Below, in pieces: positions 55,162 through 64,000 of a stretch of DNA of 64,000 bases; the stretch's first letter is position 1, and every line of letters begins with the position of its first letter. The position numbers and the translations under genes were made by a program. The DNA is from Promethearchaeati archaeon (GTDB lineage: Archaea; Asgardarchaeota; Heimdallarchaeia; JABLTI01): positions 1 through 64,000 of the forward strand of contig JABLTI010000001.1 of NCBI GenBank assembly GCA_013166835.1. Reading direction: 5' to 3'. The notes beneath the pieces are model-generated. The model was not told where the DNA came from and ran no database searches. It worked only from the letters and a program-made list of their open reading frames with translations.

Positions 55162-56805
55162 TTACACGAAATAATTCATTACCATATACAGCGGTAGGGG
55201 AGTACAAAGTATCCCAACAACGAATCCGAGACCAAGGTAGATGTATTTCGACCAATGAACTCTGGAAACATCATCAGTTGATCCGGGATGACCGCCAAAA
55301 CTCATTACGAGCAAGAGTATACCCATGTATCTGGTGAATGGATTCAAAGTAAGCAATAAAGCCACAACCAGTGATATTATTCGGTGTGGGACATCACCAA
55401 AGACTGCTCTAAATGTATGACCACCATCAAGTTGCGAGGCTGGCATGAGATTAATTCCCGTAAGTATGAAACCAATATATCCGGCGAACATCATCGGATG
55501 CATAGCTATTGTTTGCATTGTTGGGTCGTAATACGGCAGAAGGCCTGACCATTGCCCAAACGTTATGAGAAAGTCTGCTAGGAATACAGTAGGAACTTGC
55601 GTAATGTCTACTGGTGCTAATGATTCTGGGATCGGAACGACATATGTTAATTTCAAACCAATTATGAATACTGGAATGGCCACTATAAAACCTGCAAATG
55701 GGCCTGCTATACCTATGTCGAAGAGATCATCTCGAGTGGCAAAAGGCTCTTTTTGCCTAATCATTGCTCCAAAAGTCCCTAAAGTCTGAAACCCAGGGAT
55801 GGGAGGTACCGGGATGAAGTACGGAAGTGATGTACTTAATTTCTTTAGTCTTGAAATTGAATAATGTCCAAATTCATGAATTGTTAATATTGCAATCAAT
55901 GAAAACGTGAATAGGAAAGCATCTAATGCTATATTCCCTTGGAACAAATATTCTGTATATGTAGTGTTAGCAAAACTCCAGCCTGCAATTGAGACAGTTA
56001 CAATAGTCGCTATGAATAATCCAATGTTCAAACCGATCTTTCTTAATGTGAATTGTTCTTTTGTTGATTCTGGTTTCCAAAAAAAGAATCTTACAGTTAT
56101 TTGTTTGACATCTGGACTAACTTTTTCGTTTCGAATTATTAATTTCAGATTTTTTTCCTTTAATAATGAGTCATTTCGAAAGCTCTCAAATACTGCGTTG
56201 GTCTCTTCTGGTTTTTCTACGAAGAACAGCGCACCTGTGCTTTCATCAATTTGACTGTTAATAATCTTGACGTACTTCTTTACTGTTTCAGTTAATTCAT
56301 CATAAGTTACTTCTATTGGAATAAATGTTCTGTCTTTTGGAGAAAAAATTGGAGTTGTTAGTGGTATTACTGTTTCTTCTACAATGACTCTGCTTTGATC
56401 TAGGATATCTAACCCTTGTTTTGTTAATGCAGAACCACAAATTCCACATATATGTCCTGATGTGGTTCCATTGCATCTCCAACATTTAACGCCATGAACA
56501 GGTTCTGTTCGACTAATTAATTCTTCACGGAGACTTTCATCTAATGGAACCTTACATATTTCACAGAAATTTTCTTGTCGATAACTTATATCTGATCCAC
56601 AGTGCCAACAAAATTGTACTTTTCTTTCCTTTTCAGCTGCTTCTTCAACCTTCTTCTCTTTCTTAGGTTTTTCTTCTTTCTCTCCTATTTTTGAAGAATA
56701 GAACTCGAAATCATCTTTTTCTGAAGGCACAAAAATATCCTCAATATTCAGCTTATACGTATTATCACAACGTTTAGCTAAATAAAGACTATCATTTACT
56801 TGCAA
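55162..56805 (-). CDS. Site-2 protease (M50) with N-terminal zinc ribbons, copy A
   Basis: 547 aa. The cytosolic N-terminus has a Lys/Glu-rich linker, then two zinc ribbons (CWHCG..CEICK near 66-83; CWRCNG..CGICG near 107-122). The membrane protease has HEFGH (near 310) and the third ligand in NLMPASQLDGGH (near 457), plus GPFAGFIVAIP. M50 enzymes cut membrane-anchored proteins in the bilayer. A tandem paralogue lies 27 nt upstream. TTG start (TAATTTGCA context) is shared with that paralogue; no clear ribosome-binding site. Confidence 0.88.
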   Translation of the reverse strand: MQVNDSLYLAKRCDNTYKLNIEDIFVPSEKDDFEFYSSKIGEKEEKPKKEKKVEEAAEKERKVQFCWHCGSDISYRQENFCEICKVPLDESLREELISRTEPVHGVKCWRCNGTTSGHICGICGSALTKQGLDILDQSRVIVEETVIPLTTPIFSPKDRTFIPIEVTYDELTETVKKYVKIINSQIDESTGALFFVEKPEETNAVFESFRNDSLLKEKNLKLIIRNEKVSPDVKQITVRFFFWKPESTKEQFTLRKIGLNIGLFIATIVTVSIAGWSFANTTYTEYLFQGNIALDAFLFTFSLIAILTIHEFGHYSISRLKKLSTSLPYFIPVPPIPGFQTLGTFGAMIRQKEPFATRDDLFDIGIAGPFAGFIVAIPVFIIGLKLTYVVPIPESLAPVDITQVPTVFLADFLITFGQWSGLLPYYDPTMQTIAMHPMMFAGYIGFILTGINLMPASQLDGGHTFRAVFGDVPHRIISLVVALLLTLNPFTRYMGILLLVMSFGGHPGSTDDVSRVHWSKYIYLGLGFVVGILCTPLPLYMVMNYFV

Positions 56806-56832
56806 ATTATGAATCCGCTCTGTTTTTCGTTA

Positions 56833-58383
56833 TCAAATGAGGAAGAAAATGGTGAGAGGTAAACTACAAATTGCTATTCCTAAGGCTAAAACCTCGAGAA
56901 CGTATTTTGACCAATGAATAGGAATAACTTGATTCGTTGCTGGCGTTTGATACATTGTTCGAGGAATGAACATAATCAGAATGCCAAATGTCCAAGTATT
57001 ATAGTTGAGCATTACTAGTAGTGCGGATAGGAAGGAGAAAATTCTGGAAATCCTTTCACTAAACAGACTTCTAAACATGAATCCTCCGTCTAGTAATGAT
57101 CCCGGTAGAAAATTCAATCCATTCAGAATTATTCCTACAAGTGCTGCATAAGTCAATGGATGAATGAATAGTACCTGTAATTCGGGATCAAATGCTGGGG
57201 ATATACCTGTTGATGCTCCTATCCAATCGAGCAATTGACCAAAGAAAAGATTAGGGCTCAATTCTTGGAAATCACCAATGTTCGTTAGAACTTCAGAGGT
57301 TAAGGTGCTTTTATCGATAATATATGGAAAAGCAATACCGACAAGATACAGAGCAATTGATAAGACAAGACCAAAAATTGGTCCCATGAAATACAAATCA
57401 AATAAATCATTTCTTTTCCTTACAGGATCTACTACTCGAACAATGGATCCGGCAGATCCTAAGAGAAAATAGCTAAGTAACCCTGGAGCAGGAGGTAAAG
57501 GTAGGAAGTATGGGAGTGAGAGTTTTATTTTTTTGACTCTTTGCATTAGTAGATGTCCTACTTCGTGTATGATTAAAATGCCAAGTAGAGTAGCAGTGAA
57601 GATTAAGGAATTCACATGCAGATTATCTGCAATTGTGACAAGTTTGTATATTTCTCTATAAAAGAGCCAACCAGTCAAATAAAGACTAACTAAAGTTAGA
57701 GCAAAGAGAATAATCCTCCAACGGTTCTTTGCAAAAGAGAATCGATCAGTTTCCACTTCTGGAATCCAATAAAAGAATCGCAAAATTACTAGTTTATCAG
57801 AACTTGCAGATGAGATAGATTTCCTAATTATTGTACGTAAATTGTTCTCAACCAGTATTTTGTCTTGTTCGAATTTATCGTAAACATCATTTTTCTCTGG
57901 CACTTCAATTACAATTTCTGGTCCAATATTAGTATTAACAGAATTCACAATTTGGAAATAATTGCCCACTAAATACTCCAAAATTGAAAATTTCATAGAT
58001 ATTCTTTTCATTTGTCTATCTCGTGGCGATAAGACAAAGATGAAATTTTGATCACTATCAATCTCACTCATGATTTGAGGAAGAACTGTTTCAGCAGTAA
58101 TCTTTATGCCATCTTTTGTCAAAGGACTACCACAGATGCCACAAATATCCCCAGAAGTAGTGCCTTTGCATCGCCAGCATTTAATTGATTCTTCAGAGTG
58201 TTCTCGATTCATTATCTCACTTTTACTTTCATTAGTAAGAGGAGCTTTACATGTCTCACACCACTCATCATTTTGGATTTTTGAACCACAATTCCAGCAG
58301 GTGCTTCCAGATTCTTGTGAATTTTCATCTTTTTTAGGAGTATTCGATGGCTCATTGGAATCCAAAACAAACACCAACTGCAA
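56833..58383 (-). CDS. Site-2 protease (M50) with N-terminal zinc ribbons, copy B
   Basis: 516 aa. Same plan as copy A: zinc ribbons CWNCG..CETCK (near 29-46) and CWRCKG..CGICG (near 67-82), then a six- to eight-helix M50 core with HEVGH (near 274) and GSLLDGG (near 430). It is shorter at the N-terminus. TTG start at 58383 in the same TAATTTGCA context, without an obvious ribosome-binding site. Both copies keep all zinc-ligand residues, so both may be active. Confidence 0.87.
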   Translation of the reverse strand: MQLVFVLDSNEPSNTPKKDENSQESGSTCWNCGSKIQNDEWCETCKAPLTNESKSEIMNREHSEESIKCWRCKGTTSGDICGICGSPLTKDGIKITAETVLPQIMSEIDSDQNFIFVLSPRDRQMKRISMKFSILEYLVGNYFQIVNSVNTNIGPEIVIEVPEKNDVYDKFEQDKILVENNLRTIIRKSISSASSDKLVILRFFYWIPEVETDRFSFAKNRWRIILFALTLVSLYLTGWLFYREIYKLVTIADNLHVNSLIFTATLLGILIIHEVGHLLMQRVKKIKLSLPYFLPLPPAPGLLSYFLLGSAGSIVRVVDPVRKRNDLFDLYFMGPIFGLVLSIALYLVGIAFPYIIDKSTLTSEVLTNIGDFQELSPNLFFGQLLDWIGASTGISPAFDPELQVLFIHPLTYAALVGIILNGLNFLPGSLLDGGFMFRSLFSERISRIFSFLSALLVMLNYNTWTFGILIMFIPRTMYQTPATNQVIPIHWSKYVLEVLALGIAICSLPLTIFFLI

Positions 58384-58496
58384 ATTAAAACAATTAACTA
58401 ATGCTAATTCTCAGTGATGATTTTTAAGTTTCTCATCGCACTTCAAAAAAAGGAAACTAAATTATTATATCGAAAAAAAATACTTTTAGAAAAACC

Positions 58497-58505
58497 TATA
58501 TAATA
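58497..58505 (+). promoter_or_regulatory. TATA-box-like promoter of the acetyltransferase gene
   Basis: TATATAATA within AACCTATATAATAAAAAA, about 70 bp before the ATG at 58575. Transcription would start near 58530. Confidence 0.45.
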
Positions 58506-58574
58506 AAAAAATACGTTCGAAATAGACAATTGATACGTGAAAAGATAGAACGAGATTACAATTGGTGCGAATGA

Positions 58575-59054
58575 ATGACTATTTATCGGATTCGAGGGTT
58601 TAACCCGGAAACAGATTTGGAAGCTGTTCAAAATATCAATAGAAAATGCTTGCCAGAGAATTACCCCAGATTTTTCTTCACTGATATTTATAATAAATTC
58701 CCAGAAGGGTTCAATGTCGCTCAAATCGAAGAAACAGGAGAGTTAGCTGGGTACGGGATGACTCGAATAGAGAAGGGATTATCTAACTTTGGTTTTGGTA
58801 TTTGTAAGAAGGGACATATAATTTCTATTGCTGTGTTACCAAGTTTCCGACGCTTGGGGGTAGCTAATAAACTCATGGCTGCTGCTTCATCTGCTATGAG
58901 ATTACGAGATGTAAAAGAAGTTTATTTGGAAGTTCGAGAATCGAATCAAGCTGCAATTAATCTCTACCAAAATTTGGGCTATATCTCTCATAAGCTCTCA
59001 AAGAAATATTATAGTGACGGCGAAACTGCTCTCATTATGATAAGCAAAATCTAA
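58575..59054 (+). CDS. RimI/Ard1-type N-alpha-acetyltransferase (GNAT)
   Basis: 159 aa. GNAT fold with YRIRGFNPETDLEAVQNINRKCLPENY, the family's YP/NY segment, then the acetyl-CoA pyrophosphate-binding SVAVLPSFRRLGVANKLM (Q/R-x-x-G-x-A type) and the VRESNQAAINLYQNLGY motif. Archaeal members acetylate protein N-termini. Convergent with the thermosome gene, 87 nt apart. Confidence 0.88.
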   Translation: MTIYRIRGFNPETDLEAVQNINRKCLPENYPRFFFTDIYNKFPEGFNVAQIEETGELAGYGMTRIEKGLSNFGFGICKKGHIISIAVLPSFRRLGVANKLMAAASSAMRLRDVKEVYLEVRESNQAAINLYQNLGYISHKLSKKYYSDGETALIMISKI

Positions 59055-59141
59055 TTTTATTCAGATTTTTAGTTGCTATTTTCAAATTCATTTGTTTTTG
59101 AATTAAAAAATAAAAAAAAGAGTGATAATGGAAGACTTGTT

Positions 59142-60806
59142 TTAGAAGTCGTCCATACCAGGCATACCGCCAGGCATTCCACCGGGCATTCCACCGGGCA
59201 TTCCACCAGGCATACCGCCAGTAGATTTAGCAGCAATAATATCATCAATTCTCAAGATCATTTGAGCGGCTTCACTAGCAGATGAAATTGCTTGTCGGGC
59301 AACACTAACAGGTTCAAAGATTTTTAATTTAACCATGTCTGTTGGTTTTCCGGTTTCTAAGTTTACACCAGCAGTGTCAGAACCTTTGTCGTGTGCAGCT
59401 CTTAAAGCAACGAGAGCATCGATAGGATCAAGACCAGCATTCTCAGCTAATGTTCTTGGAATAATTTCAAGTGCTTCAGCGAATTTCTCAACAGCGAGTT
59501 GTTCTCTACCAGCTAGAGTGTTGGCGTAGACCTTCAACTTTCTAGAGAGATAAATTTCAGGTGCACCACCACCAGGAACGACTAATCCATCTTGGATTAT
59601 GTTTCTGATGACACAAAGAGCATCATGAATGGATCGCTCAGCTTCATCAACGATTAAATCGCTACCACCACGAATCAAAATGCTGACACTTTTAGGATTT
59701 GGACAACCTTCTACGAAAATGAAGTCGTCATCACCGATTTTACGTTCTTCAACAACACCAGCTTGTCCCAAATCTGACTTATCAACACCTTCAATTCTAG
59801 TGACGAGCTTTGCACCAGTAGCCATGCTAAGTTTTTCCATGTCGGATTTTTTGATTCTGCGAACTGCAATAACACCTTTTTTAGCTAAGAAGTGTTGAGC
59901 AAGGTCGTCAATACCTTTCTGGGAGAGAATGACGTTAGCACCAGTTGCAATAATCTTATCAACCATGTCTTCAATCATTTGTTGTTCTTGGTCGAGGAAA
60001 GACTTCATTTGATCGGGACTTGTAATATTGATTTTAGCATCGAATTCAGTCTTGGTGACTTCTATAGCAGCATCAATAAGCATAATTCTAGCATTTTCAA
60101 TTTTCTTTGGCATGCCTGAATGAACTACGCTTTTATCAAGAATAATACCCTTGATAAGTTCGGTTTCCTTGATAGATTCACCTTTCTTTTTCTCAACTTT
60201 TACATTATCAATATCACAAACCTTCTTGTTATCCTCATCAACAGTGACTTGCAGAGCCGCATCAATAACAAGATTAGCAAGGTACTCGCTGTGACCTGCA
60301 ATAACTTTACTGCCCATAGAAGTGCGAACACTTTCTTTGAGCATGGAACGGTCAGTAATATCAACCTTAATGGCCATTTTATCCAAATGGTCTAAGGCAT
60401 GACTAGTAGCTTTACGATACCCATCAACGATAATGCTAGCATGAACATCCTGAGATAATAACTCCTCAGCTTGCTTCAATAATTCACCAGCAATGATGAC
60501 AACAGTAGTTGTCCCGTCGCCAACCTCATCATCTTGAACTTTCGCTAATTCAACGACGAATTTGGCTGCTGGGTGTTGAATTTCCATTTCCTTAAGAATG
60601 GTAGCACCATCGTTAGTAATCACAACATCACCGAAGGAATCAACAAGCATCTTGTCTAGACCTTTTGGTCCAAGAGCTGATCTGATTGCTTCTGCGATAA
60701 CCTTTGCTGCAGCAATATTGTTTTGCTGAGCATTTCTTCCTTGGGTCCTTTCAGTTCCTTCTCTTAAGAGGAGGACTTGCTGACCACCTATATTTACGAG
60801 ACTCAT
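59142..60806 (-). CDS. thsA: Thermosome subunit (group II chaperonin)
   Basis: 554 aa. Hallmarks are [26 protein letters not shown], the ATPase Asp region VGDGTTTVV, and the C-terminal GGMPGG repeats ending GMDDF that project into the folding chamber. The track's TTG start 60824 is replaced by the ATG at 60806, because TTGGAGAA lies as a ribosome-binding site before it. TATA-like ATATTTAAA on the plus strand near 60894 marks the promoter on the minus strand. Only one subunit is in the window; paralogues may lie elsewhere. Confidence 0.96.
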   Translation of the reverse strand: MSLVNIGGQQVLLLREGTERTQGRNAQQNNIAAAKVIAEAIRSALGPKGLDKMLVDSFGDVVITNDGATILKEMEIQHPAAKFVVELAKVQDDEVGDGTTTVVIIAGELLKQAEELLSQDVHASIIVDGYRKATSHALDHLDKMAIKVDITDRSMLKESVRTSMGSKVIAGHSEYLANLVIDAALQVTVDEDNKKVCDIDNVKVEKKKGESIKETELIKGIILDKSVVHSGMPKKIENARIMLIDAAIEVTKTEFDAKINITSPDQMKSFLDQEQQMIEDMVDKIIATGANVILSQKGIDDLAQHFLAKKGVIAVRRIKKSDMEKLSMATGAKLVTRIEGVDKSDLGQAGVVEERKIGDDDFIFVEGCPNPKSVSILIRGGSDLIVDEAERSIHDALCVIRNIIQDGLVVPGGGAPEIYLSRKLKVYANTLAGREQLAVEKFAEALEIIPRTLAENAGLDPIDALVALRAAHDKGSDTAGVNLETGKPTDMVKLKIFEPVSVARQAISSASEAAQMILRIDDIIAAKSTGGMPGGMPGGMPGGMPGGMPGMDDF

Positions 60807-60940
60807 TTTATTTTGATTCTCCAATTTTTTTAAAATTTGATTTTTTATTTTGCTTATCTTTCTCAGTAAGCGATTTTCTGGTGATTTGTATTGATATTTA
60901 AATCTTACGTAGACTATTCATTTCAAAAAAGAATGATTGC

Positions 60941-61543
60941 TTAGGTTGTTTTCTTTGCGAAAATCCAGTATTGTATTTCTCCACCTAGTTTCAATACTCC
61001 TTCAAATATTATTTCAAACCCCGTTTCTTTGACAAAAGCTAAAGTCTTTTGCGGATTATTATTGCTCCAGAGCATGGGTTCTCCAAAGAACTCACTCATT
61101 CCTTCGGATTCATATATTCCAGTGTTTATAACTAATATGCCATTGTCCTTTATCATTCGATGAAAATTCCTAAGGATAAATGAATGATCTACTCTTGGTA
61201 TATGCCAGAGAGTATAAACACATATAATTCCATCAAAAGAATTATCTGGAAAATCCAAAGTGAGGATATTTTTTTGATAAAATGAACCTTCTGGAATATT
61301 TTGTTTTGCTAATTCAATCATCTTCTTGGATATATCAACACCAGTTACTTTGAATCCTTTTTTTGCTAGAAATTCCGAAACAGGTTTTCCGACACCGCAG
61401 CCAGCATCTAGTACCTCTCCTGAACTAGGTAGTAATTTGGCAAATTTTTCTAATTCATTTTTGAATTTCTCATTATCTCGGAAGTTATGATATTCTTCTC
61501 CCATTTTATCATAACTTTCTTCGATGGTTTTGAAGATGTTCAT
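60941..61543 (-). CDS. Class I SAM-dependent methyltransferase
   Basis: About 200 aa. UbiE/COQ5-like fold: VLDAGCGVGKPVSEFLA (motif I), VTGVDISKKMIELA (motif II), and ICVYTLWHIP. The track adds 35 residues before the real start; the ATG 61543 (MNIFKTIEESYDKMGEEY) begins a normal family N-terminus. No clear ribosome-binding site, so it may be leaderless. Substrate not predictable. Confidence 0.85.
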   Translation of the reverse strand: MNIFKTIEESYDKMGEEYHNFRDNEKFKNELEKFAKLLPSSGEVLDAGCGVGKPVSEFLAKKGFKVTGVDISKKMIELAKQNIPEGSFYQKNILTLDFPDNSFDGIICVYTLWHIPRVDHSFILRNFHRMIKDNGILVINTGIYESEGMSEFFGEPMLWSNNNPQKTLAFVKETGFEIIFEGVLKLGGEIQYWIFAKKTT

Positions 61544-61653
61544 AATTAACTGATAGTGAAAAATACTCAAATGCTTATTTATTAACAAACTAAATTTCTG
61601 AGGTATTAAAACATTAGAAAAAAAATTGAATGAGAAAACTGCTCTCATTTCTA

Positions 61654-62520
61654 TTATCCAAAATCTGCTACTATGGCAATTGCTGAAGGACCAACATGAG
61701 CAGTAATAGCTGCTCTAGTTTGTACAATTCTCATTTCTTCTTTAGTTGTTATATATTCTTTCAAATGAGTTTCTGCTTGATTCTTCAACTTTTCATTAGT
61801 AGCATACACTAGAGCTATTTTTCTTGGAAAGCGTTTTCCATCATTTGTTACAAGTTTTGTAATTTTTTCTAAACCTTCCTTAATACTCCCAATAGCACCT
61901 ACTGGCTCTAAGGATCCATCTTCCGCTGTTCTTATTATTACCATTTTCCGAAGAAGTCTTGCTGCAAGGTATCTTGTTAAACTAATTCTTCCACCGCGAT
62001 AGAGATACTTTAATGATGGGATAAGAAGAAAGGAAAAAATATTCTTCACTAGTTTCTCTAAATGAGTAGTAATTTCTTTCGCAGATTGCCCCTTTTTTAT
62101 TAAATCTATAGCTTCTTCAATCAGGAATCCCTCAGCGTAAGAAGCATTCTTAGAATCAATTATATGTAATGTTACATCTTGTTGGGTTGATTTTATATTT
62201 TTACTTGCGACATTTATACTATTTAGAGTACCACTTAATGCTCCGCTAATACAAATCACAATAATATCCTTCTTCCCTTGTTCTATTAATTTTTCAAAAG
62301 CTTTATAGAATTCTTGTGGAGTGGGTTGAGAAGTTTTTGGTAAGAAATTCTTATCTATTTCATAATTATTATAGTGCTTTTTGAAATCATAATCTCTAGT
62401 TTCTTTGAAAGATTTGTCTTCATTGATTATCGTTAAAGGGACAATTGTAACTTCATTCTTATCTGCATATTCCCAAGTAATATCTGAAGCACTATCTGTC
62501 ACAATTCCTATTTTATTCAT
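61654..62520 (-). CDS. DegV-family fatty-acid-binding protein (copy 2)
   Basis: 288 aa, same length as copy 1 at 38260. Landmarks are IGIVTDSASDITWEYA, KTSQPTPQEFYKAF, a CISGALSGTLNS Ser-rich loop, and LKYLYRGGRISLTRYLAARLL. The C-terminus has THVGPSAIA. Probably binds a fatty acid. Lies 110 nt upstream of the methyltransferase on the same strand; a shared operon is possible. Confidence 0.9.
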   Translation of the reverse strand: MNKIGIVTDSASDITWEYADKNEVTIVPLTIINEDKSFKETRDYDFKKHYNNYEIDKNFLPKTSQPTPQEFYKAFEKLIEQGKKDIIVICISGALSGTLNSINVASKNIKSTQQDVTLHIIDSKNASYAEGFLIEEAIDLIKKGQSAKEITTHLEKLVKNIFSFLLIPSLKYLYRGGRISLTRYLAARLLRKMVIIRTAEDGSLEPVGAIGSIKEGLEKITKLVTNDGKRFPRKIALVYATNEKLKNQAETHLKEYITTKEEMRIVQTRAAITAHVGPSAIAIVADFG

Positions 62521-62718
62521 AATTTACAAGTCCATTTTTGATTTTTTTATCGATGGTTAGTATAGTTAGGAATTGTATAAAAATCTGAACAATTTAACTT
62601 ATTAATGTATAAGAAGTAAAACTGTGAATTAAAAATTTTTTTAATTTTTACGCACGATAGATTAAACCGTTTATTAATTCTTAATTGATTCCAAAGTACT
62701 TAAAATCTAATTGATTAT

Positions 62719-63093
62719 TCATCTTAGAAATTCCTGTAAATTGGTTTTATCAACGCTAATTTTCGGTATCTTATTCAGAAGTTTCTTAGCAATTTCCGCT
62801 AGAATTTGTTTTACTCTATCTGTTTTCTCAATATCTAGTCCAGGATATATTCGAATAACAATACCATCTTCACGGTTATTTATCATTGCGAGAAAACCAA
62901 TTTTGTTACCATTTTGAATTGCTAATGATTCAATTAAAATCGATTGCTTATTTTTATCTAAATAATGATTTGTCGTTTTTAGAAGTCCATCCGGCAGTTT
63001 AATCATTATGTCTTCTAAAACATTAAATGACTTTTCAGAATCTATATCTCCAGTTAAAACTACATGTGGCATTTCTATCACTTTGTAACTCAT
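62719..63093 (-). CDS. Small unknown alpha/beta protein
   Basis: 124 aa with alternating strands and helices (VVLTGDIDSEKSFNVLEDIMI, SILIESLAIQNGNKIGFLAMIN, VIRIYPGLDIEKTDRVKQILAEI). No membrane segment or metal motif. Family not recognised. It lies 39 nt after the TspO-like gene. Confidence 0.55.
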   Translation of the reverse strand: MSYKVIEMPHVVLTGDIDSEKSFNVLEDIMIKLPDGLLKTTNHYLDKNKQSILIESLAIQNGNKIGFLAMINNREDGIVIRIYPGLDIEKTDRVKQILAEIAKKLLNKIPKISVDKTNLQEFLR

Positions 63094-63132
63094 TTCTTTT
63101 CTATTTAATTAAAACAAAAAAATGAAAAGAAA

Positions 63133-63981
63133 TTATGTAGTTGCACTACTTTTTCTTTTCGTGAGTAATCTATAGGATGAAAACCCAATTAGAATTACAA
63201 TTAATCCTATACCTATTCCTGCTGCAAGAACAACTCCTAGTAAGAATCCATCTTGGACTCTTTTTACTATTATTCCAGTTAATGCCCAGACAACGATTAA
63301 GCTATAAGCAATATCATTTCTGAAAAATAGCATTAGAAGTGTTATAATTGTAGCAACAGATATCACTATTATTGTCCAGAATACTTGCCAAAATTGTGTT
63401 GGGGCAATCACTGTATCCCAACCTAGATCTACAAGTGTAGCAGTCACATTTGCAACAGTAGCAATAGTAATCCATCCAAAATAAAGGCTGATTGGTACGT
63501 GGATAAACCATTTTTCTTTAGACGAAGCTTCATCATTCCTTCCTATACGTAATCTAAGATACATTGCTAATAGTGATCCAAATAGAACCAACATAGCAAT
63601 TAAGGAAACAAATACTGGAAATGGCCCGTTAACTAATGGTGGATTGGATTGATAATGCCAGAAGAAAATCCACGAAATATTCGCTATAGAAGCAATAATA
63701 AATTCTATCCCAAATTTATCGAGAAACTCTGGTGGCTCTTGATCCTTTACAAACCAAGACTTAATACTATAGATTGTGAGGGCAATCAAACCTATGTAAA
63801 TAACATTCCATACAAGAAAGGTTATTCCCCAAGGTACAAACAGATTAGGAAGTCCATCAGACAAGGTTCCTGGATCGACGTTATTGATAAAGTTGAAAGC
63901 AGAAAGTAAATTGATAACTAAAGTACCAATGACACCTAATAGAATTCCTATTTGTAAGAATACTCTTCCGATTTTATTCAT
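63133..63981 (-). CDS. TspO/MBR-like tryptophan-rich membrane protein
   Basis: 282 aa with about 8-9 helices and many Trp (VPWGITFLVWNVIYIG, ISWIFFWHYQ, YFGWITIATVANV). This matches the longer, tandem-like relatives of TspO seen in bacteria and archaea rather than the classical five-helix protein of about 160 aa. The family binds tetrapyrroles or steroids and is linked to stress, but the role of the long form is open. The ATG at 63981 is close to the window edge. Confidence 0.72.
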   Translation of the reverse strand: MNKIGRVFLQIGILLGVIGTLVINLLSAFNFINNVDPGTLSDGLPNLFVPWGITFLVWNVIYIGLIALTIYSIKSWFVKDQEPPEFLDKFGIEFIIASIANISWIFFWHYQSNPPLVNGPFPVFVSLIAMLVLFGSLLAMYLRLRIGRNDEASSKEKWFIHVPISLYFGWITIATVANVTATLVDLGWDTVIAPTQFWQVFWTIIVISVATIITLLMLFFRNDIAYSLIVVWALTGIIVKRVQDGFLLGVVLAAGIGIGLIVILIGFSSYRLLTKRKSSATT

Positions 63982-64000
63982 ATTAAATCACTATATCTAC

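Noticed and set aside
59142-59220. Short tandem repeat at the thermosome 3' end as a possible CRISPR or VNTR
   Set aside because: It encodes the in-frame GGMPGG tail expected of a thermosome; no spacers.
61544-61648. 35-residue N-terminal extension of the methyltransferase
   Set aside because: Low-complexity and outside the family's start; the ATG at 61543 fits better.
1-64000. tRNA, rRNA, CRISPR arrays, transposases or prophage genes
   Set aside because: No T-loop-like tRNA signature, rRNA-like stretch, repeat-spacer array or transposase motif was seen by eye; a tool such as tRNAscan would be decisive.

Overview
The window reads as a gene-dense, AT-rich archaeal chromosome segment. The archaeal signs are a group II chaperonin (thermosome) with a GGM-rich tail, SRP19, the H/ACA protein Gar1, HypA, TATA-box-like promoters, an archaeal-type COG3199 NAD kinase, and purine-rich Shine-Dalgarno sites before many starts. 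Very large PAS/GAF proteins, low GC and the general gene style suggest an Asgard lineage, perhaps Heimdallarchaeia-like. No eukaryotic-signature protein is visible, so that placement is only a guess. I found no tRNA, rRNA, CRISPR array or recognisable transposase.

Layout. 0-5.6 kb: a gene tail, an alpha/beta hydrolase, an arsenic operon (arsM, a tandem retropepsin-like protease, arsR, a SWIM-finger protein) with a perfect inverted repeat over its TATA region, then a HAD phosphatase and a creatininase-family amidohydrolase. 5.8-13.7 kb: two paralogous giant REC-PAS-GAF proteins with no kinase domain. 13.7-18.7 kb: an internally duplicated ribbon-helix-helix-like regulator divergent from a heterodimeric ABC exporter, with two near-identical 24-bp repeats in the shared promoter region. 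18.8-23.8 kb: a B12-type radical SAM protein, an AIR-synthase-like protein, a DUF438 hemerythrin/PAS protein and PurC. 23.8-34.7 kb: a surface-glycan cluster (two GT-C-like membrane proteins, two GT4, one GT2, a flippase and an asparagine-synthetase-like protein). 34.7-41.7 kb: a CaCA exchanger, UppP, DegV, HypA, SRP19, Gar1 and two tandem 28-residue microproteins. 41.7-47.5 kb: a five-gene operon of two SDR dehydrogenases, a divergent GcvPA/GcvPB-like pair and a COG3199 NAD kinase. 47.5-50 kb: a possible structured RNA and two unknown genes. 50-55 kb: membrane proteins, a ferric-reductase-like haem protein, a beta-propeller and a ferredoxin-nitroreductase. 55-64 kb: two tandem zinc-ribbon site-2 proteases, a RimI/Ard1-type acetyltransferase, the thermosome, a methyltransferase, a second DegV and a TspO-like protein.

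The best candidates for undescribed biology are: (1) the duplicated-RHH regulator, its paired repeats and the asymmetric ABC exporter; (2) the GcvP-like operon, whose normally invariant motifs are rewritten and which has no T or H protein nearby; (3) the two tandem microprotein genes with their own promoter and strong ribosome-binding sites; (4) the foldable element at 47.66-47.79 kb upstream of the GcvP-like operon; and (5) the tandem retropepsin inside the arsenic operon. Gar1 also appears to start at CTG. All calls come from reading the sequence and remembered family motifs. No database search was run.
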